Shown: one piece after another, positions 7,680 to 18,016 of the stretch | Position numbering within the stretch: the first letter of the stretch is position 1 | Layout: each line of letters begins with the position of its first letter | Assembly: GCF_027625995.1 (NCBI RefSeq) | Contig: NZ_CP115396.1 | Coordinates: 3,472,001 to 3,536,000, forward strand | Reading direction: 5' to 3' | From: Hymenobacter yonginensis | GTDB taxonomy: Bacteria > Bacteroidota > Bacteroidia > Cytophagales > Hymenobacteraceae | DNA: 64,000 bases | Notes under the pieces: generated by a model | The model's database searches: none | Told to the model about the DNA's origin: nothing | Seen by the model: only the letters and a program-made list of their open reading frames with translations | Position numbers and translations under genes: made by a program

Positions 7680-10580
7680 TTACAACCGAATGCTGAATGC
7701 CAACGGCTCAAACACCAGCTCGTTGGTGTAGGTATCCACCACCAGCCGCACGCCGGCTTCCAGCGGCGTGCGCAGGCGCAGCACGTTGAACAGCGCCGCC
7801 ACGTCGAGGCCTACGTTGCGGTAGTTGCCGCGGCCCGACACGCCGGTGCTGCGGCCCTGCGCCACATCCAGAAACCCGGTGGCCCGCAGTCGCTGCACGT
7901 ACAGCAGCCGCCCCACCGACCAGTGCGGAAACGCCAGCGGCAGATAGTAGTCGGCGGAGGCGGCGCTGAGCTGGTCGAAGCTCACGTAGCCTTCGCCGCG
8001 GGGGAAGCTGATGGCCGAGGCAAACTGGTACTGCCGCTGCTGCTGGCTCTGGTAGCCGGCACGCAGGCGCAAACTGTGGTGCTTGCCCAGGCCGGGCACG
8101 TACACGCTGCCCTGCGCGCCCCACTGCCGGGCCTCCAGCCCCACCCCAAACGGCGTGGCGCGCGAGGTGAACAGGGCCGTGGCGCCCCAGCGCGGGGCCA
8201 CGTCGCGGGCACTCATTTTCAGCTGGCGCACGAAGCTAAGCGTGGTTTGCAGCGCGTGCACCGGCCGGCCGGGGCCGGGCTCGGAGCGGAACCGCACCGG
8301 CAAATCGTAGCCGCTGACCTGCTCCAGCAGGTAGTAGCTGCTCAGGCTCAGGGCCGACAAGTATTTGGAGCGGGTGAGCGTGAGCGGCAGCCGCAGGCCG
8401 GCCGTGAGGCGCGTGGTCTGCCAGCGGTCGGCGCGCAGGCTGTCGAGGGGCTGGTTGCGGGCCCGGTCGATGTAGAGGGCGGCGTTGCGGCCACCGTGGT
8501 TGATTTCGGCGTCGAACACCGGGTATTTGCCCTGGTAGCTGAGGCCGCCGAACACGGCCCCGGTGCGCTCATTCTGGTCGTAGCTGACGCCGGCCACGGC
8601 CTGGGTGGTGCTGAGCAGGTCCTGCGAGCGAAGGCCGAGGCTGACGCTGTTGCCGGTGGGGCTTTGCACCACGCCCCAGCTGAACACATTGAAGGCGTGC
8701 CGCAACACCGAGTAGGGCCGCACCGGGTAGCGCGTGGCCGAATCCTGGCGGGAAGCACTGCCCAGCCGTGGCACCACGGTGGCGGCGCCCGGCTCGCGGG
8801 CAGCCAGTGCGGCGGCGTAGGGCTGGCCGGCATCGGCGGCTTGGAGTGACGCGGGCGGTACGGCACGCCAGGTGGCCGGCTGCAGCAGCATCTCGGTGAT
8901 GCGCGCCCCGGTGGCCCGGAAATCGTGAAACGCCAGTTGCTGCCCATCCGGCGACACGGCCGCCTGATAGGCACCCAGCGGCCGGCTCGTCACCTGCCAC
9001 ACCTGTCCGGTGCCGGTATGCACGGCATACACGTTATCAATGCCCGACTGCGGCGAGTTGTAGAGCACGTAATCGGCCCAGGGCTGGGGGTTGGTCAGGT
9101 TGACGTTGGCCACGGGCAGCAGGGCCCGCACCGCGCCGGTATTCAGGTCGGTTTCCTCCAGGGTTTTGCCGGACGGCTTCAGCACCACCGCCACCACCCG
9201 CCGGCCGTCGGGCGTGAAGCGGGGCTGCAGGTATAAGTCGTTCTGGGGGTTGGGCAGGGTCTGGAGCACGGCGCCGGTGCGGGCGTCGAGCAGGTGCAGG
9301 GCGTGGTGGTAGGCCGAGTCGGTTTCCACGGCTATCAGGCGCGTGCCATCGGGCGAGAGCGAGGCAGCGGTGTAGCGGTGGTGGCGGCCGAGGCGCGTGA
9401 GGCGGCCGGTGGCCAAGTCCAGCACCTTCAGCTCGGAATGGATGCGCTGGCCCCAGCGGGCGTCGGGCTGCAGCTCCGGCCACACCACTTTGCCGCCGCC
9501 CACGCTCAGCTGCTCGGGCAGGTTCAGCAACCCAGGCACGAACAGCTTCCGCTCCTGCCCGCGCCGGCCCAGCAGCACCAGCTGCGCAATGTCGCCGAGG
9601 CCGGATTTCAGGGCTAGCACGGTGCTGTCATTCACATATTGCGGGTACTGATACTCGGTGAACACCGGGCCCTGGTACTGGCCGGCCAGCTCCTGCGCCG
9701 CGGTGGGCTGTAGCTCCCGCTGCTGCGCACGCCACGTGGAGTCCAGCTCCTGCATCGTGCGCTGGTAGAGTTGCTCTACGCGCAGGCCGGTGGTGCGCTT
9801 CAGGCCCTGGGAGAAGGAAAACGGGTAGAACGGAAAACGGTAGTAGCGGGTCAGGGCCCGGTCCCAGACGTCGGCGCCGTAGTGGGTTTTGGCGTAGGAA
9901 GTGAGGTAGTAACCCAGCACGTACCAGTTGGGCACCTGGTCGCGCAAAGAGCCGTTCACGGCTTTCTGGTAGCTGTAGGTGCGGCCCGCCAGCAGATTGG
10001 CCCGCAGCCCGGCCCCGAACTCCGGAATCCGGCCCCGGCCGCTGCGCGTGAGGGCCGTTTCGGTGCCCACGGCGTCGCCCTCAAAAAACCACTGCGGCAC
10101 GCCCACGGCCGCCACGCCCAGCGCCCCGTCGCCGAGCAGAGGCCTCAGCAGGCGTCCTATTCCCTGGCGGCCCTTCTCAAACTGCGCCACGTGCCGGTAC
10201 TCGTGTACCACCAGCCCATCCAGCCAATCCACGGTGCCCAAGCCCATGCCCTGCTGCGGGGTGCTGAAAAACTCGGCGTGGCGCGGCAGAAACGTCACGA
10301 AGCCATTGCTCACGCTGGTGCGGGTCTGCATCACCACCGCAATAGGCCGCGGGCTGACACCCAGCGTGGCCGCGCCGGGCCCGTGCACCTGCTCCAGCTG
10401 CCGGGCCGTGCGCTGGGCGGCCTCCTGAAACCCTAGCGGGTACAGCACCCGAAAATGCGGCGTCCGGACTTCCTGCCAGCGCAGGGCGGGCGGGTTCTGG
10501 TCGAGGATAGGAAGGCTTTGGGCAGTAGCGGCGGCCGAGGCCAACAGCAGAAGAAAGCTAAGCCAGGAGAGAAAACGCAT
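7680..10580 (-). CDS. HEXXH peptidase-like / PD40 beta-propeller / C-terminal barrel-like protein
   Basis: 966 residues from the ATG at 10580, chosen because it opens a clean signal peptide (MRFLSWLSFLLLLASAAATA); the longer frame adds 14 unlikely residues. Residues 30-260 resemble a gluzincin (peptidase MA-like) domain: zinc motif VVHEYRH (His126, Glu127, His130) and a later QWFFEGDA (Glu168) that could be the third ligand. Residues about 300-600 carry WD40/TolB-like PD40 repeats (LSPDGTRLIAVETDS, FTPDGRRVVAV, VSPDGQQLAFHD). The last 330 or so residues are rich in alternating hydrophobic strands and end in SIRL, consistent with an outer-membrane barrel. It is probably a surface or periplasmic protease-like protein of unknown substrate. 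Two short fossils of its 3' end lie at 2195 and 5067. Confidence 0.75.
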   Translation of the reverse strand: MRFLSWLSFLLLLASAAATAQSLPILDQNPPALRWQEVRTPHFRVLYPLGFQEAAQRTARQLEQVHGPGAATLGVSPRPIAVVMQTRTSVSNGFVTFLPRHAEFFSTPQQGMGLGTVDWLDGLVVHEYRHVAQFEKGRQGIGRLLRPLLGDGALGVAAVGVPQWFFEGDAVGTETALTRSGRGRIPEFGAGLRANLLAGRTYSYQKAVNGSLRDQVPNWYVLGYYLTSYAKTHYGADVWDRALTRYYRFPFYPFSFSQGLKRTTGLRVEQLYQRTMQELDSTWRAQQRELQPTAAQELAGQYQGPVFTEYQYPQYVNDSTVLALKSGLGDIAQLVLLGRRGQERKLFVPGLLNLPEQLSVGGGKVVWPELQPDARWGQRIHSELKVLDLATGRLTRLGRHHRYTAASLSPDGTRLIAVETDSAYHHALHLLDARTGAVLQTLPNPQNDLYLQPRFTPDGRRVVAVVLKPSGKTLEETDLNTGAVRALLPVANVNLTNPQPWADYVLYNSPQSGIDNVYAVHTGTGQVWQVTSRPLGAYQAAVSPDGQQLAFHDFRATGARITEMLLQPATWRAVPPASLQAADAGQPYAAALAAREPGAATVVPRLGSASRQDSATRYPVRPYSVLRHAFNVFSWGVVQSPTGNSVSLGLRSQDLLSTTQAVAGVSYDQNERTGAVFGGLSYQGKYPVFDAEINHGGRNAALYIDRARNQPLDSLRADRWQTTRLTAGLRLPLTLTRSKYLSALSLSSYYLLEQVSGYDLPVRFRSEPGPGRPVHALQTTLSFVRQLKMSARDVAPRWGATALFTSRATPFGVGLEARQWGAQGSVYVPGLGKHHSLRLRAGYQSQQQRQYQFASAISFPRGEGYVSFDQLSAASADYYLPLAFPHWSVGRLLYVQRLRATGFLDVAQGRSTGVSGRGNYRNVGLDVAALFNVLRLRTPLEAGVRLVVDTYTNELVFEPLAFSIRL

Positions 10581-10719
10581 GCAGGAAATATAGGGGGTAA
10601 TCAGCCAATGATCGGCAGGCAACAGCCAACCAACTGTGGCACAGAAATCTTCCCAAAATGAAAAAGGTACCTTTCGCTACGTCCGGCCTTCGCTAAAGCG
10701 GCGCTTTTACGCAGCTCAA

Positions 10720-10876
10720 CTAAAAAATAATGTAACTATTTATATAATAAATTTTGATTATAACACAATAACATCGTTTTGAATATTCATTTTCTTCTCT
10801 TTGTGATATAAACGCCTGTGCACAAAGTGTGCATTCACAAGGCCTTGCCTTTTCATCATCATTTTACGTCCATCAT
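10720..10876 (+). promoter_or_regulatory. AT-rich promoter/5' UTR region of the giant surface protein gene
   Basis: The stretch is strongly AT-rich in an otherwise GC-rich window and leads directly into the ATG at 10877. It probably holds the promoter. I do not see a convincing TAnnTTTG box; TCTCTTTG at 10796-10803 is a one-mismatch match to that motif. Confidence 0.35.
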
Positions 10877-13800
10877 ATGCGAACAAGCTTACGTTTCATT
10901 TTGAGACTGGCCTTGCTGATGCTGCCGCTCCTGCCGGGAGGGCCGCTGCTGGCCCAGCCTACTGGCTGCGTCTCCCGCTACAGCACAGCCGGCGTAGAAG
11001 CCGGTGGTGCGGCCGGACTGTACGCCGAGTTCTACTCGGGTACTTTCCAGACGCAGCCCGGCTTCAGCGAGGCCAGCCCGCTGACGTTCTTCGGCACAAC
11101 GCCCGGCCAGACAGCTACCGTAACACAGGTGAACTTCCGGAACACCACCGGCGCTGGTTACGTGTCTTTCCCAGTGACGCAGCCTACGGCCGGCGGCACG
11201 GCAGCCGTACCGACCACCTTCAGCGCCCGGTTCCGGGGCAGTGTCTACCTGCAGGCCGGCGCCCCCTACACGTTCTACCTCAACTCCGACGACGGGGCGT
11301 ATCTGTTTTTGGGCAAGGAAGCCACGCTGGCCGCTCCTACCCCCGATAACGCCTTCATCAAAAACGGTATCGTCCACACCGACGCCACCATACAGCGCCT
11401 GTTTACGGCTCCGGCCGATGGCCTCTACGACCTGCAACTGGTGTATGGGCAGGATATAGCTGCTAGCGTCGTCCGCCTCGACTATTCCGGCGGCCCCGGC
11501 AACCTGGCCCGTACACGGGTCCAGACTGCCCTCTGCGCCGGCCCTTCCGGCCGCAGCTACGCGGCCAACCTGGCTCCTACCGCCAACGACCGGACCCAGA
11601 CCGGCAACCTGTTCTCAGCGGGCATAGCCTACACGCTCACGCCCGGTTTCGATGGTTTCGACCAGGATGGCACCGTTGACGCCTACACGATTGTGAGCCT
11701 GCCGGCCAACGGCACGCTCAGCTACAACGTGAATGCCACCGGAGCCGCTAACTACCAGCCGGTTGTGGCACCCTTCATGGTGACTGTCGCCAACCTGGGC
11801 CGCCTGCGCTACACGTCTTCCAACAGCCAGACCGCCTACACCGACCTGATTCAGTACCGGGCCGTGGACAATAGCGGCGCCACCAGCACCAATACGGCCA
11901 CCTACACGCTGCCCGTACGCGCTCCGCTCATCGACCTGGCCACCACGCTGGGCTCGCCGGCTACGGCGCCGCAGGGCAGCCTGGTGTTCTTCACGGCTAC
12001 GGTGACCAACAACGGCCCTGAGGCTTCGCCCGCCACCACCGTTACAATTACGCTGCCGGCCGGTCTGACGGGCATTTCGCTCTCCAACAGCGGCACCTAC
12101 AACGCCAGCACCGGCCGGGCTACGTTCCCGGCGTTCAACCTCAATTCCGGCACTACCACCACGCGCAGCATTGCCTTCTCTATGCCGGCCCAGCCGGTCA
12201 GTGGCTCGGCTACGTCTGTGCAGGCAGGCTACCGCGACACCAATACCAACAACGATACCGGCACGGCTTACACCGCGCCCACGCAGTCGGCCGACGTGTC
12301 GGTGGCTATCAACGGCCCTACCCGCGTCGTAACCAGCCAGACGGTGGCTTACACGGTAGTAACCTCCAACCTGGGGCCCAGCACGGCCACCAACGTGGGG
12401 GTAGAAGCGCGGCTGCCAGCTGGCCTGTCAGGCGTGGCAGTGTCTGACGGTGGCTCTTATAACACCACCAATGGCCGCGTGACGTGGCCGGTGGTCAACA
12501 CCCTGGGCGTCGGCAATTTCCTGGCCTACACCATTCGCTTCAACGCCTCCGCTACGGTGGGCACGGTGTACACCGGAACCGGCCTGGCTACCAGCGGCAC
12601 CGCCAACGGCGACCCGGCCCCGGCCAACAACGACGGCACCAACAGCACCGCCCAGATCAGCACTGAGGTGATCAGCACGGCGGCCGCCGCCACGGAATGC
12701 GTGGACCCCGAGAATCCGGCCGCCGGCTTTGCCGCCGTTCCGAACACGTACTATGAAGGCTTGGGCACGCTGGCCGCGGGCAGCAGCTCGTTTTCGCTGG
12801 GTAACATCCTGAGCAGCGGCAGCCAGCAGCCGCTGGCCCCCGGCGACCTGCTGGTGGTGATGCAGATGCAGGGCGCAGAGCTGAACACCGCCGACGCCGA
12901 CACCTACGGTGACGGAATTGATGGCAACAACGTGGCCGCCGGCAACCTGCAGAACAACAACTTCCGGGCGGGCATCTACGAGTACGGCATCGTGACGAGC
13001 GTTAGCAACGGCGTTGTGACGCTGCGCACGCCCCTGATCAACAGCTATGTTTCCAGCGACGCCACGGCCACGATGGGCCAGCAGCGCTACCAGATTATCC
13101 GGGTACCCCGGCTGACCTCGCTCACCCTGACCGGCACCGTTTCGGGGCCGCGCTGGAATGGGCGCACGGGCGGCGTGGTGGTGCTGGATGTGAATGGCAC
13201 CCTCAACTTCAACGGCCAGACCATTGACATGGCTGGCAAAGGCTTCCGCGGAGGCGCCGGGCAGGTGTTCGGTTCCAACTCGGGCGGCATCAGCACCACC
13301 AGCTACCGCCACAGCAGTGCTGTGCCTACCAGCGCCAACAAGGGCGAAGGTATTGCCGGTACGCCCCGCTACGTCAACGACCCCGACCAGTTTGCCGCCT
13401 ACCGGGCCGGCACAGCTCCCAAGCCTTTCCTCGATACGCAGGAGAGCGGTCTGCTGCCCGCGGCGCTGGCCGATGGCTACCCCAACGGCGACCGTTCGCG
13501 CGGGGCTCCGGGCAATGCCGGCGGCGGCGGCCTCGATGGCCGTCCCTCGGCCAATGACCAGAACACCGGCGGCGGTGGCGGCGGCAACGCCGGCCGTGGC
13601 GGCCGCGGTGGCAACGGCTGGGACTCCAACTCGCCTACCGGCGGCTACGGAGGCGCCGACTTCACGCAGGCCACGCCCAGCCGCATTGTGATGGGCGGTG
13701 GCGGCGGGGCCGGCACCACCAACAACGGCACTATTGCGGCCGTGGGCACCTACCCGGCCAACGCCGGGATTCCGGCCGCCGCAGCTACCGCGCCCGACGG

Positions 13801-16800
13801 CACCAGCATCGGGGGCTTCACCAGCTCGGGTGCGGCCGGCGGCGGCATCGTCCTGATCCGGGCCGGCAGCGTGGCCGGTACCGGCACCATCAACGTCAAC
13901 GGAGCCAGCATGCCGTACGTAGCCGCCAACGACGGCTCGGGCGGCGCCGGCGCCGGTGGCTCGGTAGTTCTGCTGGCCAACAGCTCCAACGGCAACGCGG
14001 CCAGCCCCGTGCTGCAGAACATTACGGTGCTGGCCGATGGCGGCCGCGGCGGCTCGAACACCGGTGGCGGCTCGCCGCACGGCCCGGGCGGCGGCGGCGC
14101 CGGCGGCATCATCTTCGCTTCGTCGCGGCTGAACGCGGCTACCTCGTCTAACCCCGGCCTCAACGGCACCACCTTCGGCTTCGAGTCCTACGGCTCGGGC
14201 GTGGGCGCGGCCGACCTAGGCCAGGCGCAGGTGGGCATCACCCGGGCCGACGTGCCCAACCAGCTTTCCGGCTGCCCGGCCGACATCGTGACTACCCTCA
14301 CCACGTCGACCACCAGCCTGGCTCCCGGCGGCAGCGTTACCTTCACCCTGACGGCGCGCAACGCCGGACCGGGCACTGGCCTCAACGTGGTACCGACGCT
14401 CACGCTTGTGCCTAACCTCCCGGCGGGTGCCTTCTCCGACCTGGGCGGCGGTACTTACGACGCCGCCACCGGCATCGTGACGTTCCCGGCCACGGCGCAG
14501 CTCCTCAACGGGGCTTCCCTGACCTACGCCGTAACCTTTACAATGCCGGCCCAGACGGTACTGGGGCAGGCGGCCTCTACGGCCGATGCCGACCAGGACC
14601 CGCGCACGGCCAACAACGACGGCACCAGCCCCAACGCGCAGGTGCGGGTAGAGCCGCTGTTCACGATTGCCGGACGCATCTTCGACGACGTAAACTACGG
14701 CGGTGGCCTTGGCCGCAATTACACTACGGCCGAAGCCTCGGCCCTGAACTCGGGGGTACCGGCCGGCACTTCCGGCGTGGCCACGGGCAGCGCCGGCACG
14801 GTGGTAGAGCTCTACAGCAATACCGGCGCATTGGTAGCCGCTACCACCAGCGGCCCCGACGGCCTGTATGGCTTCAATAACATTGTGTCCAGCAACGGCA
14901 CCACCTACACGGTGCGGGTAGTGAACAGCACGGTACAGCCGGCCCGCCAGGCCAGCGCCGCCGGTCTGCTGCCCGTGCAGACCTTCCGCGTCAGCGGCGG
15001 CACCGACGACCTGCAGCGCGTGGGCGGCGAAGCCCCCGAGCTGGAAGATGCCGCCGCCAACACCGGCGCCCAGACCCTGGCAGCCCTGACGGCCAGCGGC
15101 CGCACGGCGCAGTCGGTGGCGACGGTTACGTTTGGCTCCACGGCCCAGATTTCCGGGGTCGACTTCGGGTTCAACTTCAGCACCATCGTGAGCACCCGCG
15201 ACGCGGGCCAGGGTTCGTTGCGGCAGTTCATCCTGAACTCCAACGCCCTGTCCAACCTGCAGCTTGACCAGGCAGCGGCCAGCAGCGGCGGCGCCAATCC
15301 GGCTGCCGGCGTGGAAACCAGCGTGTTCATGATTGCCGACGGCCAGGCCCGCGATGGTCTGCGCGCTGGCCTCAGCAACCAGCTGACCAACGGGGTGGCC
15401 CGCATAGTACTGAACACGGCGGCCAGCGGTACGCTGCCCGCCCTCACCGATGCCAACACCACCCTCGACGCCCGCACCCAGACCCAGAACGTGGGCAACA
15501 CCAACCCAACTGTGCTGGGCACAGGCGGTACGGTGGGCGGCTCAGTAGCAACTGCTACGGCCCTTGGCCAAGTGGCTGGCCCCGAAGTGGAGCTGGTAGG
15601 CATTGCGGGCCAGAGCGGCTCCGACTACGGCCTCACCCTGAGCGCCGCCAACCAGTCGGTGGCCGGGTTTGCCATCTACGGCTTCGGCCGGAGCAGCGGC
15701 ACCACCACCGGCGCGGGCATATACGTGACCGGCAACGCCCAGACCGGCACCGTACTCAGCCAGAACGTGCTGGGCAGCAGCGCTACCAGCTTCCAGGCTC
15801 CGGCCGGCGGCAGCCCCGGCAGCGGCATCTACCTGGCCAACTTCTCGACGGCCACGCTGGGTAGCGTGTCGGCTACCATCACCAACAACCTGATCGGGTT
15901 CCACGGTGGCAGCGGCATCGAGAACCTGGCCAGCGGCTCGCCTACCACGCTGCTGATCACCAACAATGAAATCCGGGGCAATGCCCTGCTCAACTCCGCC
16001 GCCGATGGTATTCACATGGGCAACTACGGCGGTACGGTGCGTGGCAACCTGCTCGCGGCCAACCAGGGCATCGGCCTCGACCTGGCCGGCACTACCGGTA
16101 GCGTGAGCATGAGCGGCAATAGCGTGCTGGGCAACGGCTTGGGCAACACCGCCACGGCCGGCATCCGCCTGGATGGCACCGCCAACTCGGTGCTGCAGAA
16201 CGTGCTGTCCGACAACCAGGGAGCGGCCGTGCTGGCCCTGTCCGGTACCAGCGTCAGCCTTATTAGCCAGAACAGCATGTCCGGCAACGGCACGCTGGGC
16301 ATCGACCTGCTCAGCAGCGCCGACAACCCCGACCGGGGTACGGCTGCCTACGCCAGCCTGAACGACAACACCGACAGCGACGCCGGCGCCAACACGCTGC
16401 TCAACTTCCCGGTGCTCACCCAGGCCGTCACGACCGGTGGCAACCTGGTTCTGACCGGCTATGCTCCGGCCGGAGCAGTGCTGGAGTTCTTTGTGCCGTC
16501 TGTCAACGCCCCGGGCTTCGGCCAGGGCCGCACCTACCTGTTTAGCCGCACGGAAGGCACCGCCGGCAACAACAGCGCCACCGACCGCGACGCCAGCCGC
16601 GGCAGCTACAGTGGTATTATCCACGGCGTGAACCAGGGCCAGGAGAGCAACGCCAACCGTTTCCTCTTCAGCATTCCGCTCACGGAGCTCACCCAAGCCC
16701 AGCGCGACCTGCTGGCTGCCGGCACCTACCTGACCGCCACAGCCACCGTGGCCGTGAGTGCCAACCGCACCACGTCGGAGTTTTCGGGTACCATCCAGGT

Positions 16801-17365
16801 GCAGCCCAACACGCCGCTGCCCGTCACGCTGGTTAGCTTCGCCGCCGAAGCCGCCGGCCCGGATGTACGCCTGAACTGGCGCACGGCCCAGGAAGTCAAC
16901 AATGCCTACTTTGAGGTAGAGCGCAGCTTCGACGGACGGACGTTTGTGGCAGTTGGCCGCCTGGCCGGACAGGGTACCAGCAGCCAGCCCCGCAGCTATA
17001 GCCTGCTCGACGCCGCAGTTGCGCGCCTGGCACCAGCCGCCGTGGCCTACTACCGCCTGCGCCAGATTGATACCGACGGCACCGCCGCCACCACCGACGT
17101 GCGGGTAGTACGCTTCGGCGTGACCGGCAACCTGAGCGTGTTCCCGTCGCCGACCAGCGCCGATGCCACGCTGGACCTGCGCAGCCTGCCCCAGGGCAGC
17201 TACCAAGTGCAGGCCTTCGACGCCGCCGGCCGCTTGGTGTACAGCGGCCGCGCCAACGGCCAGACGTATGCACCGCTGCCAGCCGCCCAGTGGCCGCAGG
17301 GCGCCTACCTGATCCGGGTGACCGGCACCGGCAGCACCCACACGCTGCGTCTGGTACGCCAGTAA
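10877..17365 (+). CDS. Giant T9SS-secreted surface protein (PA14, DUF11, Gly-rich, beta-helix)
   Basis: 2162 residues from the ATG at 10877, which opens a signal peptide (MRTSLRFILRLALLMLPLLP); an upstream in-frame ATG at 10829 adds 16 residues and is less likely. In order: a PA14-like domain (about 30-210, with YTFYLNSDDGAYLFLG), a cadherin-like segment, two DUF11 repeats (about 345-600), and a unique segment ending in a very Gly-rich stretch (about 870-1110). A third DUF11 repeat (about 1140-1260) follows, then an SdrD B-like segment (IAGRIFDDVNYGG), a CSLREL-like junction (STRDAGQGSLRQFI) and right-handed beta-helix repeats (about 1530-1900). The T9SS type A sorting domain is at the end (LSVFPSPTSADATLDL to TLRLVRQ). 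It is likely a surface adhesin or sheath protein (inference). A strong terminator follows. Confidence 0.88.
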   Translation: MRTSLRFILRLALLMLPLLPGGPLLAQPTGCVSRYSTAGVEAGGAAGLYAEFYSGTFQTQPGFSEASPLTFFGTTPGQTATVTQVNFRNTTGAGYVSFPVTQPTAGGTAAVPTTFSARFRGSVYLQAGAPYTFYLNSDDGAYLFLGKEATLAAPTPDNAFIKNGIVHTDATIQRLFTAPADGLYDLQLVYGQDIAASVVRLDYSGGPGNLARTRVQTALCAGPSGRSYAANLAPTANDRTQTGNLFSAGIAYTLTPGFDGFDQDGTVDAYTIVSLPANGTLSYNVNATGAANYQPVVAPFMVTVANLGRLRYTSSNSQTAYTDLIQYRAVDNSGATSTNTATYTLPVRAPLIDLATTLGSPATAPQGSLVFFTATVTNNGPEASPATTVTITLPAGLTGISLSNSGTYNASTGRATFPAFNLNSGTTTTRSIAFSMPAQPVSGSATSVQAGYRDTNTNNDTGTAYTAPTQSADVSVAINGPTRVVTSQTVAYTVVTSNLGPSTATNVGVEARLPAGLSGVAVSDGGSYNTTNGRVTWPVVNTLGVGNFLAYTIRFNASATVGTVYTGTGLATSGTANGDPAPANNDGTNSTAQISTEVISTAAAATECVDPENPAAGFAAVPNTYYEGLGTLAAGSSSFSLGNILSSGSQQPLAPGDLLVVMQMQGAELNTADADTYGDGIDGNNVAAGNLQNNNFRAGIYEYGIVTSVSNGVVTLRTPLINSYVSSDATATMGQQRYQIIRVPRLTSLTLTGTVSGPRWNGRTGGVVVLDVNGTLNFNGQTIDMAGKGFRGGAGQVFGSNSGGISTTSYRHSSAVPTSANKGEGIAGTPRYVNDPDQFAAYRAGTAPKPFLDTQESGLLPAALADGYPNGDRSRGAPGNAGGGGLDGRPSANDQNTGGGGGGNAGRGGRGGNGWDSNSPTGGYGGADFTQATPSRIVMGGGGGAGTTNNGTIAAVGTYPANAGIPAAAATAPDGTSIGGFTSSGAAGGGIVLIRAGSVAGTGTINVNGASMPYVAANDGSGGAGAGGSVVLLANSSNGNAASPVLQNITVLADGGRGGSNTGGGSPHGPGGGGAGGIIFASSRLNAATSSNPGLNGTTFGFESYGSGVGAADLGQAQVGITRADVPNQLSGCPADIVTTLTTSTTSLAPGGSVTFTLTARNAGPGTGLNVVPTLTLVPNLPAGAFSDLGGGTYDAATGIVTFPATAQLLNGASLTYAVTFTMPAQTVLGQAASTADADQDPRTANNDGTSPNAQVRVEPLFTIAGRIFDDVNYGGGLGRNYTTAEASALNSGVPAGTSGVATGSAGTVVELYSNTGALVAATTSGPDGLYGFNNIVSSNGTTYTVRVVNSTVQPARQASAAGLLPVQTFRVSGGTDDLQRVGGEAPELEDAAANTGAQTLAALTASGRTAQSVATVTFGSTAQISGVDFGFNFSTIVSTRDAGQGSLRQFILNSNALSNLQLDQAAASSGGANPAAGVETSVFMIADGQARDGLRAGLSNQLTNGVARIVLNTAASGTLPALTDANTTLDARTQTQNVGNTNPTVLGTGGTVGGSVATATALGQVAGPEVELVGIAGQSGSDYGLTLSAANQSVAGFAIYGFGRSSGTTTGAGIYVTGNAQTGTVLSQNVLGSSATSFQAPAGGSPGSGIYLANFSTATLGSVSATITNNLIGFHGGSGIENLASGSPTTLLITNNEIRGNALLNSAADGIHMGNYGGTVRGNLLAANQGIGLDLAGTTGSVSMSGNSVLGNGLGNTATAGIRLDGTANSVLQNVLSDNQGAAVLALSGTSVSLISQNSMSGNGTLGIDLLSSADNPDRGTAAYASLNDNTDSDAGANTLLNFPVLTQAVTTGGNLVLTGYAPAGAVLEFFVPSVNAPGFGQGRTYLFSRTEGTAGNNSATDRDASRGSYSGIIHGVNQGQESNANRFLFSIPLTELTQAQRDLLAAGTYLTATATVAVSANRTTSEFSGTIQVQPNTPLPVTLVSFAAEAAGPDVRLNWRTAQEVNNAYFEVERSFDGRTFVAVGRLAGQGTSSQPRSYSLLDAAVARLAPAAVAYYRLRQIDTDGTAATTDVRVVRFGVTGNLSVFPSPTSADATLDLRSLPQGSYQVQAFDAAGRLVYSGRANGQTYAPLPAAQWPQGAYLIRVTGTGSTHTLRLVRQ

Positions 17366-17383
17366 ACCCTGCTTTCCAAGCGA

Positions 17384-17421
17384 CAAAAAAAGCGCCGGCC
17401 CTGTGGTCGGCGCTTTTTTTT
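17384..17421 (+). terminator. Rho-independent terminator of the giant surface protein gene
   Basis: A 10-bp stem (AGCGCCGGCC with GGTCGGCGCT, one G-T wobble) closes a CTGT loop. It is preceded by seven A and followed by eight T. Confidence 0.9.
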
Positions 17422-17483
17422 GCTGCTGAAGCAGTGCGCCCGGTGCCGCAACTTCAACTATCACCTGGCCCACACAGGTCCAT

Positions 17484-17548
17484 AAAAAGCCAACAGCGCC
17501 GGCCCGACCTGCTCAGATAGAGCGGCCAGACTGGCGCTGTTGGCTTTT
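17484..17548 (-). terminator. Long inverted repeat, probable terminator of the DUF2141 gene
   Basis: Perfect 16-bp arms (AAAAGCCAACAGCGCC and its complement) enclose a 32-nt loop. The element lies 21 bp past the stop of the minus-strand gene ending at 17570 and gives a T-run on either strand, so it can act in both directions. Confidence 0.65.
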
Positions 17549-17569
17549 GGCAGTGCCGCTAGCGAGGCG

Positions 17570-18016
17570 CTACTTGGTGAGCTTGATGGTGACGACACGC
17601 GGGCCGCTCACGGTGAACTTGCACTCGTTGAAATCGGGCGGGGCCAGCGTGGGGCGCACGTTGTTGGAGAAGGCAAAGGGCTCGGTGGGAATGCCCACAA
17701 AGTTCTTGTCCAGCTTGTCGTTGTTGTTCATGTCCTGGGTGATGGCCACGGCCCACTCGCCGTTGGGCAGGTCTACGGGCAGCGTAATCTGGTTTTGGCC
17801 GGCCGGTAGCACCGCCTTTTTGAACACGTAGCCCTGAGGCTTGAGAAACTGGTCGCGCAGGTTGTAGAAGTACAGCTTCACTACCGACTGCGTGGAGGCC
17901 AATGCCGAAACCACCACCGTAATGGAAGACGTTCCTGCCGGGTTGCCGGCCGAAGCCGGGGCGGCAGCCAGCAAACTGCCGGCAGCAAACAGGAAGGCAC
18001 GCGTCGAAACTATCAT
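17570..18016 (-). CDS. DUF2141-family secreted protein
   Basis: 148 residues from the ATG at 18016, which opens a signal peptide (STRAFLFAAGSLLAAAPASA); the longer frame to 18121 adds an unlikely 35-residue extension. The body matches DUF2141: VKLYFYNLRDQFLKP, then WAVAITQDMNNNDKLDKNFVG, PTEPFAFSNN and a closing beta-strand. The family consists of small exported proteins of unknown function in Bacteroidota and Proteobacteria. The DxNxNxKxD segment looks like a calcium-binding loop (inference). It is monocistronic and followed by an inverted-repeat terminator. Confidence 0.85.
   Translation of the reverse strand: MIVSTRAFLFAAGSLLAAAPASAGNPAGTSSITVVVSALASTQSVVKLYFYNLRDQFLKPQGYVFKKAVLPAGQNQITLPVDLPNGEWAVAITQDMNNNDKLDKNFVGIPTEPFAFSNNVRPTLAPPDFNECKFTVSGPRVVTIKLTK

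Noticed and set aside
12428-17473. Long open frames on the minus strand (550 and 643 codons) opposite the giant surface protein gene
   Set aside because: They are low-complexity Gly/Ala/Val/His-rich shadows produced by GC-rich third positions of the real gene. No domains, and the plus frame has a signal peptide and sorting domain.
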